Source: an uncultured Prevotella sp.
GTDB taxonomy: Bacteria > Bacteroidota > Bacteroidia > Bacteroidales > Bacteroidaceae
Length of the DNA: 15,006 nucleotides
Assembly (NCBI GenBank): GCA_937874345.1
Contig: CALNBT010000149.1
Location: forward strand, 1-15,006
Reading direction: 5' to 3'
Positions within the stretch are counted from its first letter, which is position 1, and the number at the start of each line of letters is the position of its first letter. The translations under genes were made by a program, and so were the position numbers. A model generated the notes under the pieces. That model ran no database searches and was not told where the DNA came from. It worked only from the letters and a program-made list of their open reading frames with translations. Below are positions 1 to 7,676 of the stretch, piece after piece.

Positions 1-919
1 AAACATATTCTGGGATATTGTCAATGGTAGAATATTCTCTTGCTGAAGCCCATGGGAAATGATCGTTTACCCATTCAAATATTTTGCGGGCTTTCAGCAA
101 AGGATTGGTTTCTCCATGAGTCAGACTGTCGGCCAAATGCCGAAGACGAGGAGTAAAGACCATATGTTGGTCACGCTCGGATGTATAAACTTTATACATT
201 TGCGTCGTCGTGTCATATGGTTGAATGTTCTTTGGACGAAGATTAAACCAGCTACCATAACTGGTGTATTCAAAGGTTTCTGAAAAGACAACACTATCTC
301 CCGCCTTAGCCTTCTGCTCCATATAAATAGAAGAATGACCGCAACTCATGGGAGCGCGCACAAACTTTTTTACATTTGTATCAATCAGCCTTACATTGTT
401 TTGTCTGTAAATATCTGTTCTGGGAAAGGGCAGCCAACATCTGATTGTTTTCCCTGCAGGTACTGCATCGGCATTGACAGTAATGGAATAGTGAATACGA
501 ATGTGCTTTGGCTCGGCAAGATACGATCCACTTTCGCGACAATTTTTGATAATGGCGGGAACCGTTTCTTTGTTGGCCAGATTCTCCTCATGTCCAGTCG
601 GACCATCCTTCTGAAACTTTATCTGTCTACAACTGTCGTCAATTTTGAAAAGATTTGGGGCAGCGTTATGAAAATACCATTTTTTGCCATCAACGGTTCT
701 AGATTCCAGGGCTCCCGTTTTCTCCCAAGCATCCATCTGGGCATCAGTAACGTTGGGAATATAACCTTCAATATAGGATTTGACTTGTTCTCTTGTTTTG
801 TTGAAATCTACACGCAATCGATGATGTAGGTCCTCATCCCACGAATAACCTTGAGCGAAAACTGATATGGCAGACAACAATACCACCATCAATACATAGT
901 ATCTATTAGTCTTGGACAT
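1..919 (-). CDS. Secreted transglutaminase-like protein, C-terminus beyond the left edge
   Basis: The minus strand is open from the ATG at 917-919 to the window edge, giving 306 residues with no stop. Residues 1-23 form a signal peptide: basic start MSKTNRYY, hydrophobic stretch, probable cleavage at SVFA-Q. A long N-terminal domain follows. From about residue 275 the text (KARKIFEWVNDHFPW, then YSTIDNIPEYV) resembles the start of a transglutaminase-like core of a type common in Bacteroidota. The catalytic Cys-His-Asp triad would lie beyond position 1, so activity cannot be judged here. The start is 18 bases after the stop of the Tat-type dipeptide epimerase, which suggests co-transcription. 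With the YkfC-type endopeptidase further upstream, the context points to extracytoplasmic handling of cell-wall peptides, probably as a protease-like transglutaminase-fold hydrolase. Family assignment is fairly sure; substrate is inference. Confidence 0.75.
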   Translation of the reverse strand, partial: MSKTNRYYVLMVVLLSAISVFAQGYSWDEDLHHRLRVDFNKTREQVKSYIEGYIPNVTDAQMDAWEKTGALESRTVDGKKWYFHNAAPNLFKIDDSCRQIKFQKDGPTGHEENLANKETVPAIIKNCRESGSYLAEPKHIRIHYSITVNADAVPAGKTIRCWLPFPRTDIYRQNNVRLIDTNVKKFVRAPMSCGHSSIYMEQKAKAGDSVVFSETFEYTSYGSWFNLRPKNIQPYDTTTQMYKVYTSERDQHMVFTPRLRHLADSLTHGETNPLLKARKIFEWVNDHFPWASAREYSTIDNIPEYV

Positions 920-937
920 AAATAACCATCTGAAAGA

Positions 938-2086
938 TCAAATCTTTACAACACCAATACCAGGACGGTCTGGCAGTGTAACCTTACCTTTCACAACCTG
1001 CATACCGTTAAACCGGTCATTTGAAATCAACAAATTACCGTCCAGGTCTGCAAAATCGACCGCAGGAGACAGTTGTGCCACGGCACTGACAGCGCATGAT
1101 GTCTCGGTCATGCATCCAACCATCACCTTCATCTTGCGGGCACGAGCCTCAATCAACATTTTCCAGGCTTCCCGCATGCCAGTACATTTCATCAGCTTGA
1201 TATTGATACCCGTATAAATGCCTTCACAATCTTTGATATCTGCAATTCGCTGTACGGCTTCGTCTGCAAAGATGGGTAACGGACTTCTCTCGGTTATCCA
1301 GCCAATGTCATTTCTCATCTCTTTGGGCATCGGTTGTTCGACCATGACTATTCCATGTTCATGCAACCAAAAAATCATGTCCAGCGCTTTCTGACGATCC
1401 GTCCAGCCCTGGTTTACATCTACAGCAATGGGCAATTGCGTAACCGAGCGAATGGTCTCAATCATCTCCTTGTCATTATCCCGACCAAGTTTTACCTTCA
1501 AAATATTAAACTGGTCGGCACATTCACGGGTCTTCTGTTTAACAACCTCTGCGGTATCGATACCAATTGTAAACGTTGTCGAGGGTGCATTTTCCTTATT
1601 CAATCCCCAGATTTTATACCAAGGAGCACCCAGTAACTTTCCAACCAAATCGTGTAAAGCGATATCCACTGCAGCCTTTGCAGCGGTATCACCAGGTGAA
1701 AGGCTGTCAACATACGCCAAGATATCTTCCATCAGGAACGGATCTTTGAACTGTTCCAAATCCACTTTCTGCAAAAATGAGGTGACACTCTGCACTGTTT
1801 GCCCCAGATACTGCGGCATAGAGGCCTCACCGTACCCAATCACACCGTCATATTCTATTTCTACTTGCACATCTGGTGTGGTGGTTCGCGAATAGGTTGC
1901 AACAGTAAAGACATGTTTTAGCTTGAGTTCGTACGGGAAAAAACGTAATTTCATTCCTTTATGGGTTAGTTTGTTCGTATTGATGAATGGGATCTCCGAT
2001 TTGGTTACTGCACTTAAAGGACTGAATGCCCAAGCAGAAGCGACTGTTCCCAATGCTGTTTTTTTCAAAAAATCACGTCTTCTCAT
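938..2086 (-). CDS. Dipeptide epimerase (L-Ala-D/L-Glu type), Tat-exported
   Basis: A 382-residue enolase-superfamily protein of the muconate-lactonizing subgroup. Visible catalytic set: KxK at K197/K199, metal ligands D223 (VDVNQ), E250 (VEQP) and D275 (ADEA), and the opposite-face lysine K297 (INIKLMK). DLD at 347-349 matches the pair that holds the dipeptide amino group in Ala-Glu epimerases. The family epimerises L-Ala-D-Glu from murein to L-Ala-L-Glu. The N-terminus carries RRRDFLKK followed by a moderately hydrophobic stretch and SPLSA, a textbook twin-arginine signal, so the folded enzyme is probably exported. An in-frame TAG two codons before the ATG fixes this start as the most upstream one. 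It lies 97 bases after the NlpC/P60 gene, whose relatives release L-Ala-D-Glu, and 18 bases before the transglutaminase gene. Specificity for Ala-Glu rather than another dipeptide is inferred from the motif and context. Confidence 0.9.
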   Translation of the reverse strand: MRRRDFLKKTALGTVASAWAFSPLSAVTKSEIPFINTNKLTHKGMKLRFFPYELKLKHVFTVATYSRTTTPDVQVEIEYDGVIGYGEASMPQYLGQTVQSVTSFLQKVDLEQFKDPFLMEDILAYVDSLSPGDTAAKAAVDIALHDLVGKLLGAPWYKIWGLNKENAPSTTFTIGIDTAEVVKQKTRECADQFNILKVKLGRDNDKEMIETIRSVTQLPIAVDVNQGWTDRQKALDMIFWLHEHGIVMVEQPMPKEMRNDIGWITERSPLPIFADEAVQRIADIKDCEGIYTGINIKLMKCTGMREAWKMLIEARARKMKVMVGCMTETSCAVSAVAQLSPAVDFADLDGNLLISNDRFNGMQVVKGKVTLPDRPGIGVVKI

Positions 2087-2183
2087 ATGCTATTCTTTTC
2101 TTCATGGATATCCTTGATGACAGACAGATTAGAAGAATTTGAAATCATCTGATCTTCGTCTTTTGCGGGATGTGTAATTTCTA

Positions 2184-3197
2184 TCAACGATAAAAGTTGT
2201 TATGGTCGGTTGTATTCAAACCATTCTCTTTATTAATATAAGGCAATATTCGCTGAGCCCATAGCAATCTATTCAAATCATATTCATCATAGTCCTTGTC
2301 TTTAGCCTCAAAACTTGCGATGCGTACACGTCCAAGTGAGTGAATAAATTTCTTTTTACCCATATAGATTCCGACATGAACCACTCTTGCCGGGTCTTGA
2401 GCAGTAGCCCTTGTTCCAAAGAACAACAGGTCTCCTGGAATTAAATTACCGAAATCAGGTGCAATCTCGATATGCATTCCTTTCTTAGCCTGCTGGTAGG
2501 CATCACGAGGAATGATAATGTCGTGTTGCAACAAGGTTGTCCTGACAAATCCACTGCAGTCTACTCCCTTTGTACTGGTGCCTCCCCAAAAGTAGGGAAC
2601 GCCCAATATTTTCTTTCCGGTTTCAATGATGCTTTGAGCATCCTGTTTCAGATGTTTGCGCCATTTGTCTACTTTTTCACCATCTTTTTTAGAAAGATAC
2701 CCAGTTCTGCCATCTGGATAAGCTACATGGTAGAAGTCTTTCTTCGTGCCCAACAACTTAAAACGGTCACTAGCAACAACGTCACTGACTGTCTGCGATT
2801 TGTTATTTGGCTTGCTATAAACAAATCCATAAACAGAAGTTACAACCACCTGTGGGGCATGGTTCCAAGCATCCAATTCAGATTTTGTCACCTGTTGAAT
2901 AGCCGATCCTTGAACCCAAGCACGATATTCATCAGGAGTCTCGACTTCGTACCAACCATCGTGATTCAGTATTTTCACGGGCATACCCAATAATCCCTGA
3001 CTCGCCATTCCTGCATCGTAATCGGCCGACTGTCTTAAATTACAGACGGATATATTGACAATGGCCCAAGATTTCATTTCAGAGGACTCTGTTTTTGACA
3101 TATGATTGTTTGTTTTAATGGTTTTACTATTGGCACTGAACAGCATCATCGAAAATAATGCTGTCAGTGTTGTATGATATATAAAAAACTTTCCCAT
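2184..3197 (-). CDS. SH3b-NlpC/P60 murein peptide endopeptidase (YkfC-like)
   Basis: A 337-residue protein with an N-terminal hydrophobic signal (residues about 4-22, no lipobox), two SH3b-like domains (about 45-105 and 115-170) and a C-terminal NlpC/P60 domain (about 185-320). The catalytic residues are visible: C214 in VDCSGF, H274 in VVHVGIYMG and H286 in FIHS. This architecture is that of YkfC-type gamma-D-glutamyl-L-diamino acid endopeptidases, which cut L-Ala-D-Glu away from the diamino acid of stem peptides that have a free N-terminal L-Ala. The product is the substrate of the epimerase encoded next, which supports the assignment. The pathway would work outside the cytoplasm here, since both proteins carry export signals. 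About 245 bases separate it from ilvC, including the ilvC terminator, so it should have its own promoter; I could not identify a convincing one. Confidence 0.9.
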   Translation of the reverse strand: MGKFFIYHTTLTALFSMMLFSANSKTIKTNNHMSKTESSEMKSWAIVNISVCNLRQSADYDAGMASQGLLGMPVKILNHDGWYEVETPDEYRAWVQGSAIQQVTKSELDAWNHAPQVVVTSVYGFVYSKPNNKSQTVSDVVASDRFKLLGTKKDFYHVAYPDGRTGYLSKKDGEKVDKWRKHLKQDAQSIIETGKKILGVPYFWGGTSTKGVDCSGFVRTTLLQHDIIIPRDAYQQAKKGMHIEIAPDFGNLIPGDLLFFGTRATAQDPARVVHVGIYMGKKKFIHSLGRVRIASFEAKDKDYDEYDLNRLLWAQRILPYINKENGLNTTDHNNFYR

Positions 3198-3268
3198 TCT
3201 AAGATACGAAAACCCTTACAAGATAACCGATTAAGTATATGTTTTATTTTCCTATGATGACAACATCG

Positions 3269-3290
3269 TGTTTGTTCATCTAAACAAACA
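3269..3290. repeat. Perfect 8-bp inverted repeat upstream of the NlpC/P60 gene
   Basis: TGTTTGTT at 3269-3276 and its exact reverse complement AACAAACA at 3283-3290 are separated by six bases. It lies 72-93 bases upstream of the endopeptidase start, inside a non-coding stretch. It could be an operator or a weak hairpin; no U-tract follows on either strand, so it is not an intrinsic terminator. No second copy was noticed in the window. Confidence 0.4.
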
Positions 3291-3380
3291 ACCGATTGGC
3301 CCTAGTTTACAAACTTACAAAATTATAACGAATTGTACAGAAACATCTCCAAAAATATAGCTTAAAATAACCTATAAAGC

Positions 3381-3420
3381 AAAAAATGTCATGCTTTGAC
3401 TAGGCATAAGCATGACATTT
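3381..3420 (-). terminator. Intrinsic terminator of the ilv operon
   Basis: A perfect 13-bp stem (3384-3396 with 3408-3420) encloses an 11-base loop. On the minus strand it is followed by a run of U (complement of 3381-3386). It lies 23 bases after the ilvC stop. On the plus strand no U-tract follows, so it acts for ilvC only. Confidence 0.9.
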
Positions 3421-3442
3421 ATAGGTTGATTGTTACAACTAT

Positions 3443-4486
3443 TTAGTCGTTTTCTGGACGCAACTGACGAACAGTTTCAGCAGCACGCCACATTTCTTTG
3501 TTGCGCATCGTTTCCAATTCCTTGTTCAATCCTTCACGATAATCAGATTTAGAGTTTGCATCAATTGAAATCTGAGCTTCGTTACCGCTCTTAACGCTAT
3601 GATAGAGTTGTTCCATAACAGGCTTAATTGCCTCACGGAAACGTGGTGCCCAGTCTAAAGCGCCGCGCTGAGCGGTGGTAGAACAGTTGGCATACATCCA
3701 ATCCATTCCCTTTGCTGCGAACAATGGCATCAAGCTTTGAGTAAGTTCTTCAACCGTTTCGTTGAATGCTTCAGATGGCGTGTGTCCGTTAGCACGTAAA
3801 ACGTCATACTGAGCTTCCAGCAAACCTTCGATGGCACCCATCAAAGAACCTCTTTCACCGGTCAAATCTGATGTTGCTTCACGCTGGAAAGTTGTCTTAA
3901 ACAAATAGCCGGCACCAATACCAATACCAAAGGCTATCGTTTTTTCTTCTGCTTTACCAGTTGCATCTTGATAAACGGCATAAGAACAGTTCAAGCCTCT
4001 TCCCTCTTTGAACATGGTTCTCAAAGATGTCCCAGAACCTTTAGGTGCAACCATGATAACATCTACATCTGTTGGTGGAACAACTCCTGTACGATCACTC
4101 CATGTAATGGCAAAGCCATGAGAATAATATAACGTCTTTCCTTTTGTCAAGAAAGGCTTGATTTTTGGCCATACGGCAATTTGTCCTGCGTCAGAAAGCA
4201 GCATACAGATGATGGTACCTTTCTCTACGGCGTCCTCGATAGAGAATAATGTTTCGCCAGGAACCCAACCATCAGCAACAGCTTTGTCGTAAGTCTTTCC
4301 TTTTCTCTGTCCAACAATGACATTGAATCCATTATCTCTGAGGTTACATGCCTGACCTGGTCCCTGAATACCATAGCCAACAACGGCAATAGTTTCGTTC
4401 TTGAGCACTTCGCGCGCTTTTTCCAATGAAAACTCTTTACTGGTGACAACTGTCTCAACTACGCCACCGAAATTCATTTCTGCCAT
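3443..4486 (-). CDS. ilvC: Ketol-acid reductoisomerase
   Basis: A 347-residue enzyme that rearranges and reduces 2-acetolactate (valine) or 2-aceto-2-hydroxybutyrate (isoleucine) to the dihydroxy acid. The Rossmann motif GYGIQGPGQ is at 37-45. The cofactor-specificity loop around VGQRKGKT (58-65) is basic, which fits NADPH. Visible catalytic residues are H123 (SHGF), K149 (APKGSG), metal ligands D207 and E211 (SDLTGERG), E243 and E247 (NETVEEL), and S269 (CSTTAQRG). Length is that of a short-form enzyme with one knotted domain. The sequence, including NFGGVVETV near the start and VRQLRPEND at the end, is unusually close to my memory of fungal mitochondrial Ilv5 rather than to the E. coli type. 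It is the last gene of the ilv operon, 119 bases after the thioesterase stop, and is followed by a strong terminator. Confidence 0.97.
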   Translation of the reverse strand: MAEMNFGGVVETVVTSKEFSLEKAREVLKNETIAVVGYGIQGPGQACNLRDNGFNVIVGQRKGKTYDKAVADGWVPGETLFSIEDAVEKGTIICMLLSDAGQIAVWPKIKPFLTKGKTLYYSHGFAITWSDRTGVVPPTDVDVIMVAPKGSGTSLRTMFKEGRGLNCSYAVYQDATGKAEEKTIAFGIGIGAGYLFKTTFQREATSDLTGERGSLMGAIEGLLEAQYDVLRANGHTPSEAFNETVEELTQSLMPLFAAKGMDWMYANCSTTAQRGALDWAPRFREAIKPVMEQLYHSVKSGNEAQISIDANSKSDYREGLNKELETMRNKEMWRAAETVRQLRPEND

Positions 4487-4605
4487 AATAATGTTTTTTT
4501 ATGCAACAGTTTTTATGTTGCTATTATTTATAATTAAGATATATATTTCTTTAAGTATGCATGAATGCACCAATATGATCGTTTGCGACAAAGTAAACTT
4601 GCAGC

Positions 4606-5382
4606 TCAAGATTGGTTTTCAGCAAAGACAACCCTGCTTCTACAAACTTCTGTTTCATCAGTTTTCTCGTTGTTTATTTTGTAAATGCTGACACGAAATT
4701 CTGTTACATTGACCTCTTCTACATACAGTTTCAATTGGTCTCCCCCATGAGCCTCAGCTGAATATGCGATCTCCATACGTTGAACATGATATTTGCAATA
4801 CCAATTTACATCCCATAAGTCCAAGACATGCTCCATATACTTCACACTATTGATATGACCATTCATATCAACATCGCTGTAATGAGTATTAATTGTCTTT
4901 ACCATCTGGGGCTGGTGTTTGACATTTACACGTGATACAGGGTCTATAGGACATTCTTTTTGAGTTTCAAGATATTGAAGAATCACTCCATCTTTGACAT
5001 CAAGGATATTCGTCGGCTTTCTTGAATCTGTATCAATCATCACCCAAGTGCTTTTACCATAGCCATAAACCTTGTCAGATCCATCGGTTATCTTGAAGTT
5101 GCGACTGGTAAAAAACTTGATAACGCTGTCTACCCATGTTTCAACATAGAACTGATCATACGCCAAAGGCATTTCATTCATTTCAATCACCAAACGCGAC
5201 AATACCCATGTCTTGTGAATGGGCATCAGGTATCTCATACCAAAGTCTCTGTCGTCCGAATGATAATCGGCTGCATTCAACAAATGATTACCGAGATGTC
5301 CATAGAACAGGTGATTGGTAAAATCACAGTGAAACGGTTCTGCTAAGAATTGATATATTCCAACGTTACTTATTTGATTCAT
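4606..5382 (-). CDS. Acyl-ACP thioesterase (FatA/FatB family)
   Basis: A 258-residue double hot-dog protein of the acyl-ACP thioesterase family, which hydrolyses acyl-ACP to free fatty acid and ends chain elongation. The N-terminal hot dog contains the substrate-side residues around MPIHKTWVLSRL (53-64). The C-terminal one carries the catalytic pattern DMNGHINSVKYMEH with D172, N174 and H176, and E210 (YSAEA) fits the fourth catalytic residue proposed for plant FatB. Length is normal for bacterial members. The ATG at 5380-5382 lies inside the end of ilvN (17-base overlap), which implies translational coupling within the ilv operon. The same position is known in other Bacteroidota, so this is a conserved arrangement, but why fatty-acid release should be tied to isoleucine/valine synthesis is not evident. 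A role in branched-chain fatty acids is speculation. Confidence 0.92.
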   Translation of the reverse strand: MNQISNVGIYQFLAEPFHCDFTNHLFYGHLGNHLLNAADYHSDDRDFGMRYLMPIHKTWVLSRLVIEMNEMPLAYDQFYVETWVDSVIKFFTSRNFKITDGSDKVYGYGKSTWVMIDTDSRKPTNILDVKDGVILQYLETQKECPIDPVSRVNVKHQPQMVKTINTHYSDVDMNGHINSVKYMEHVLDLWDVNWYCKYHVQRMEIAYSAEAHGGDQLKLYVEEVNVTEFRVSIYKINNEKTDETEVCRSRVVFAENQS

Positions 5383-5923
5383 TGTTCTTCATTTCCTGTT
5401 CATGCAAATAAGCACTGATTGGCTCTTCAAAGCTTCTCGTCACTGCGATCCTGCCCGACCGACTATACTGCAATACACAATTAAACTGATTCAGACATTC
5501 GAATAAGTCGTTTACATCTTCTGTCAATCCTGCCATTAATACTGTACTGTAGGTAGGATTTACCTCCATCATTCTTGCATCATGTTTGCGGATAGTTCTC
5601 GATACGTCAGGGTTATCCAACAAGATAGAAGTGTCAATCTTGTACAATCCAATCTCATGAATGAAGATTTCGTCATCAACATAATAATCTGCCTTGACAA
5701 CATCTATTTTTTTCTCTATCTGTTTTGTAATCTTTACGATTTGATCTAGATCACTCCAGGTCGTAATTGTATATTTGTGAATGCCCCTAATGCTAGATGG
5801 CGACACGTTAAGCGTTTCAATATTCACCTGTCTTCGTGTAAATACCGCAGTAATCTGATTAAGGATTCCTGCAATATTCTCCGAATAAACTAATAATGTA
5901 TAGAGTTTCTTTTCTGATTCCAT
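5366..5923 (-). CDS. ilvN: Acetolactate synthase small (regulatory) subunit
   Basis: A 185-residue protein with an N-terminal ACT domain at about 7-80 (LYTLLVYSENIAGILNQI, the equivalent of the ligand-loop ENEPGVL, with Pro replaced by Ala) and a C-terminal ACT-like domain of the small-subunit type (about 85-165). The small subunit activates the catalytic subunit and usually gives feedback inhibition by valine. It starts 33 bases after the ilvB stop and overlaps the thioesterase start by 17 bases. The ilvN/ilvH symbol is interchangeable here. Whether valine binds cannot be told from the sequence. Confidence 0.93.
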   Translation of the reverse strand: MESEKKLYTLLVYSENIAGILNQITAVFTRRQVNIETLNVSPSSIRGIHKYTITTWSDLDQIVKITKQIEKKIDVVKADYYVDDEIFIHEIGLYKIDTSILLDNPDVSRTIRKHDARMMEVNPTYSTVLMAGLTEDVNDLFECLNQFNCVLQYSRSGRIAVTRSFEEPISAYLHEQEMKNNESNK

Positions 5924-5956
5924 TTAAACTTCTTTTTAAGATTTCCGTACTTGAGC

Positions 5957-7669
5957 TTAGACATCCAAAATCAACATCATCTCATCTACGCTTTTGCCTG
6001 GCGCAACCATCGGTTGAACATTCTCGTCCTCTTTAACCACACATTCCAAGAAATAAGGTCCAGGCGTTTGCAACATCTTTTCAACCTTTGCTTTCAAGTC
6101 TTTCCGATCCTGAACAATATCGTAAGCAATACCATAGGCCTTGCTGATTGCTTCGTATTTTGGATTGAGCATCTTCGTGAAATAGCGTCTACGTTCAAAG
6201 AACAAATCTTGCCATTGCCTTACATTTCCCAGATAGTCATTGTTCAGCAAAATGATTTTCACCGGACATTGTTGTTCCATGATGGTTCCAAGCTCCTGAA
6301 TACTCATCTGTAGTCCACCGTCACCACTGAAAAAACATACAGTCCTGTCGGTTCCAAACGTGGCGCCAATGGCTGCTGGCAAACCGAAGCCCATCGTTCC
6401 AAGCCCACCGCTCGTTACGATACTCCGCTTCGTTCCATACTTGAAATATCGGCTAGAGAACATTTGATTCTCGCCAACATCATTCACTAAAACCGCCTTT
6501 CCTTGTGTTGCTTCGGCAACTACATTCACCACTTCTCCCATCAACAATGGGCCTTCCGTTGGATGGATGGCAGGTTCGATTACCATTCGCGTCTCTTCTT
6601 CCTCAAATGGTTTGAACGATTCGCGCCATTGAGTATGTTTCGTTTCCTTCAGAAGTTGGGTAATGGCAGGCAATGATTCTTTACAATTGGCAATAACAGC
6701 AATGTCTGCCTTCACATTCTTGTTTATCTCTGATGCATCGATATCCAAATGAATCACTTTTGCTTGCTTGGCAAAAGTCTCCAGCACACCGGTATCTCGA
6801 TCAGAAAAGCGCATACCAATAGCAATCAGAACATCGCATTCCTGCTCTTTGATGTTTGGTGAATAATTTCCATGCATACCCAGCATGCCAACGTTTAGAG
6901 GATGGTCACTTGGTAAGGCTGCTAAGCCAAGCAATGTACGGCCTGCAGGTATATCAGCCTTCTCTAAGAAAGCAATTAACTCATCTTGTGCATCACCCAG
7001 TTCAACCCCATGTCCAACCAATGCCAAAGGTTTCTTGGCCTGGTTAATAACCATAGCAGCTTGTGCTACTGCTTGTTTATTGAGTTGAGGAAAAGGAACA
7101 TATGAACGGACAAAGTCTACCTTGACAGGTTTCCAATCACACAACTGGGTCTGAACGTTTTTAGGGAAATCTAAAACCACAGGGCCTGGACGTCCACTCT
7201 TTGCAATGTAAAATGCTCTGCTAACAGCCCATGCTACATCTTCTGCTCGACGGATTTGATAGCTCCATTTGGAGATTGGCTGTGCCACACCTACCAAGTC
7301 GATTTCCTGGAAAGCATCAGTACCCAAATAACTAACCCCAACCTGTCCTGCAATGACCACAATAGGGGTTGAGTCCATCATCGCATCGGCAATACCTGTC
7401 AACGTATTTGTAGCACCCGGGCCACTGGTCACGATGCAAACGCCAACTTCACCGTTGACACGAGAATAACCTTCTGCCGCATGTGCTGCAGCTTGTTCAT
7501 GCCTCACCAAAATGTGTTTGATGGGAGCATTCTCGCCAACGGTATAATCGTATAACGAATCAAAAACGGGCATAATGGCACCCCCAGGATAGCCGAAAAT
7601 ATGATTTGCGCCTTCGTTAACCAACGAACGGATTAACGCTTCTGCACCTGTTATCTTCTCTTGTTCCAT
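5957..7669 (-). CDS. ilvB: Acetolactate synthase catalytic subunit
   Basis: A 570-residue thiamine-diphosphate enzyme that condenses pyruvate with a second pyruvate or with 2-oxobutyrate, the first common step of valine, leucine and isoleucine synthesis. Visible marks are FGYPGG (25-30), the cofactor-activating glutamate E58 in VRHEQAA, TSGPGATN (81-88), the central FAD-binding-type domain with GMLGMHG (261-267), and the thiamine-diphosphate motif from GDG (449-451) to NN (476-477). Length is standard. The gene begins 7 bases after the ilvD stop and is followed by its own regulatory subunit, so this is an anabolic, FAD-type synthase and not the catabolic AlsS. Confidence 0.96.
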   Translation of the reverse strand: MEQEKITGAEALIRSLVNEGANHIFGYPGGAIMPVFDSLYDYTVGENAPIKHILVRHEQAAAHAAEGYSRVNGEVGVCIVTSGPGATNTLTGIADAMMDSTPIVVIAGQVGVSYLGTDAFQEIDLVGVAQPISKWSYQIRRAEDVAWAVSRAFYIAKSGRPGPVVLDFPKNVQTQLCDWKPVKVDFVRSYVPFPQLNKQAVAQAAMVINQAKKPLALVGHGVELGDAQDELIAFLEKADIPAGRTLLGLAALPSDHPLNVGMLGMHGNYSPNIKEQECDVLIAIGMRFSDRDTGVLETFAKQAKVIHLDIDASEINKNVKADIAVIANCKESLPAITQLLKETKHTQWRESFKPFEEEETRMVIEPAIHPTEGPLLMGEVVNVVAEATQGKAVLVNDVGENQMFSSRYFKYGTKRSIVTSGGLGTMGFGLPAAIGATFGTDRTVCFFSGDGGLQMSIQELGTIMEQQCPVKIILLNNDYLGNVRQWQDLFFERRRYFTKMLNPKYEAISKAYGIAYDIVQDRKDLKAKVEKMLQTPGPYFLECVVKEDENVQPMVAPGKSVDEMMLILDV

Positions 7670-7676
7670 AACTCTT

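Noticed and set aside
335..829. A 164-codon plus-strand frame
   Set aside because: It is antisense to the transglutaminase-like gene, which has a signal peptide and family-like text; the plus frame shows no domain.
2087..2152. A 21-codon frame (ATG ATT TCA ...) ending in TGA over the epimerase ATG
   Set aside because: Too short and without any supporting pattern; a chance frame is more likely than an upstream regulatory peptide.
5366..5382. Overlap of ilvN and thioesterase as a possible frameshift or fusion
   Set aside because: Both proteins are complete at family length with natural ends, so this is a normal coupled overlap.
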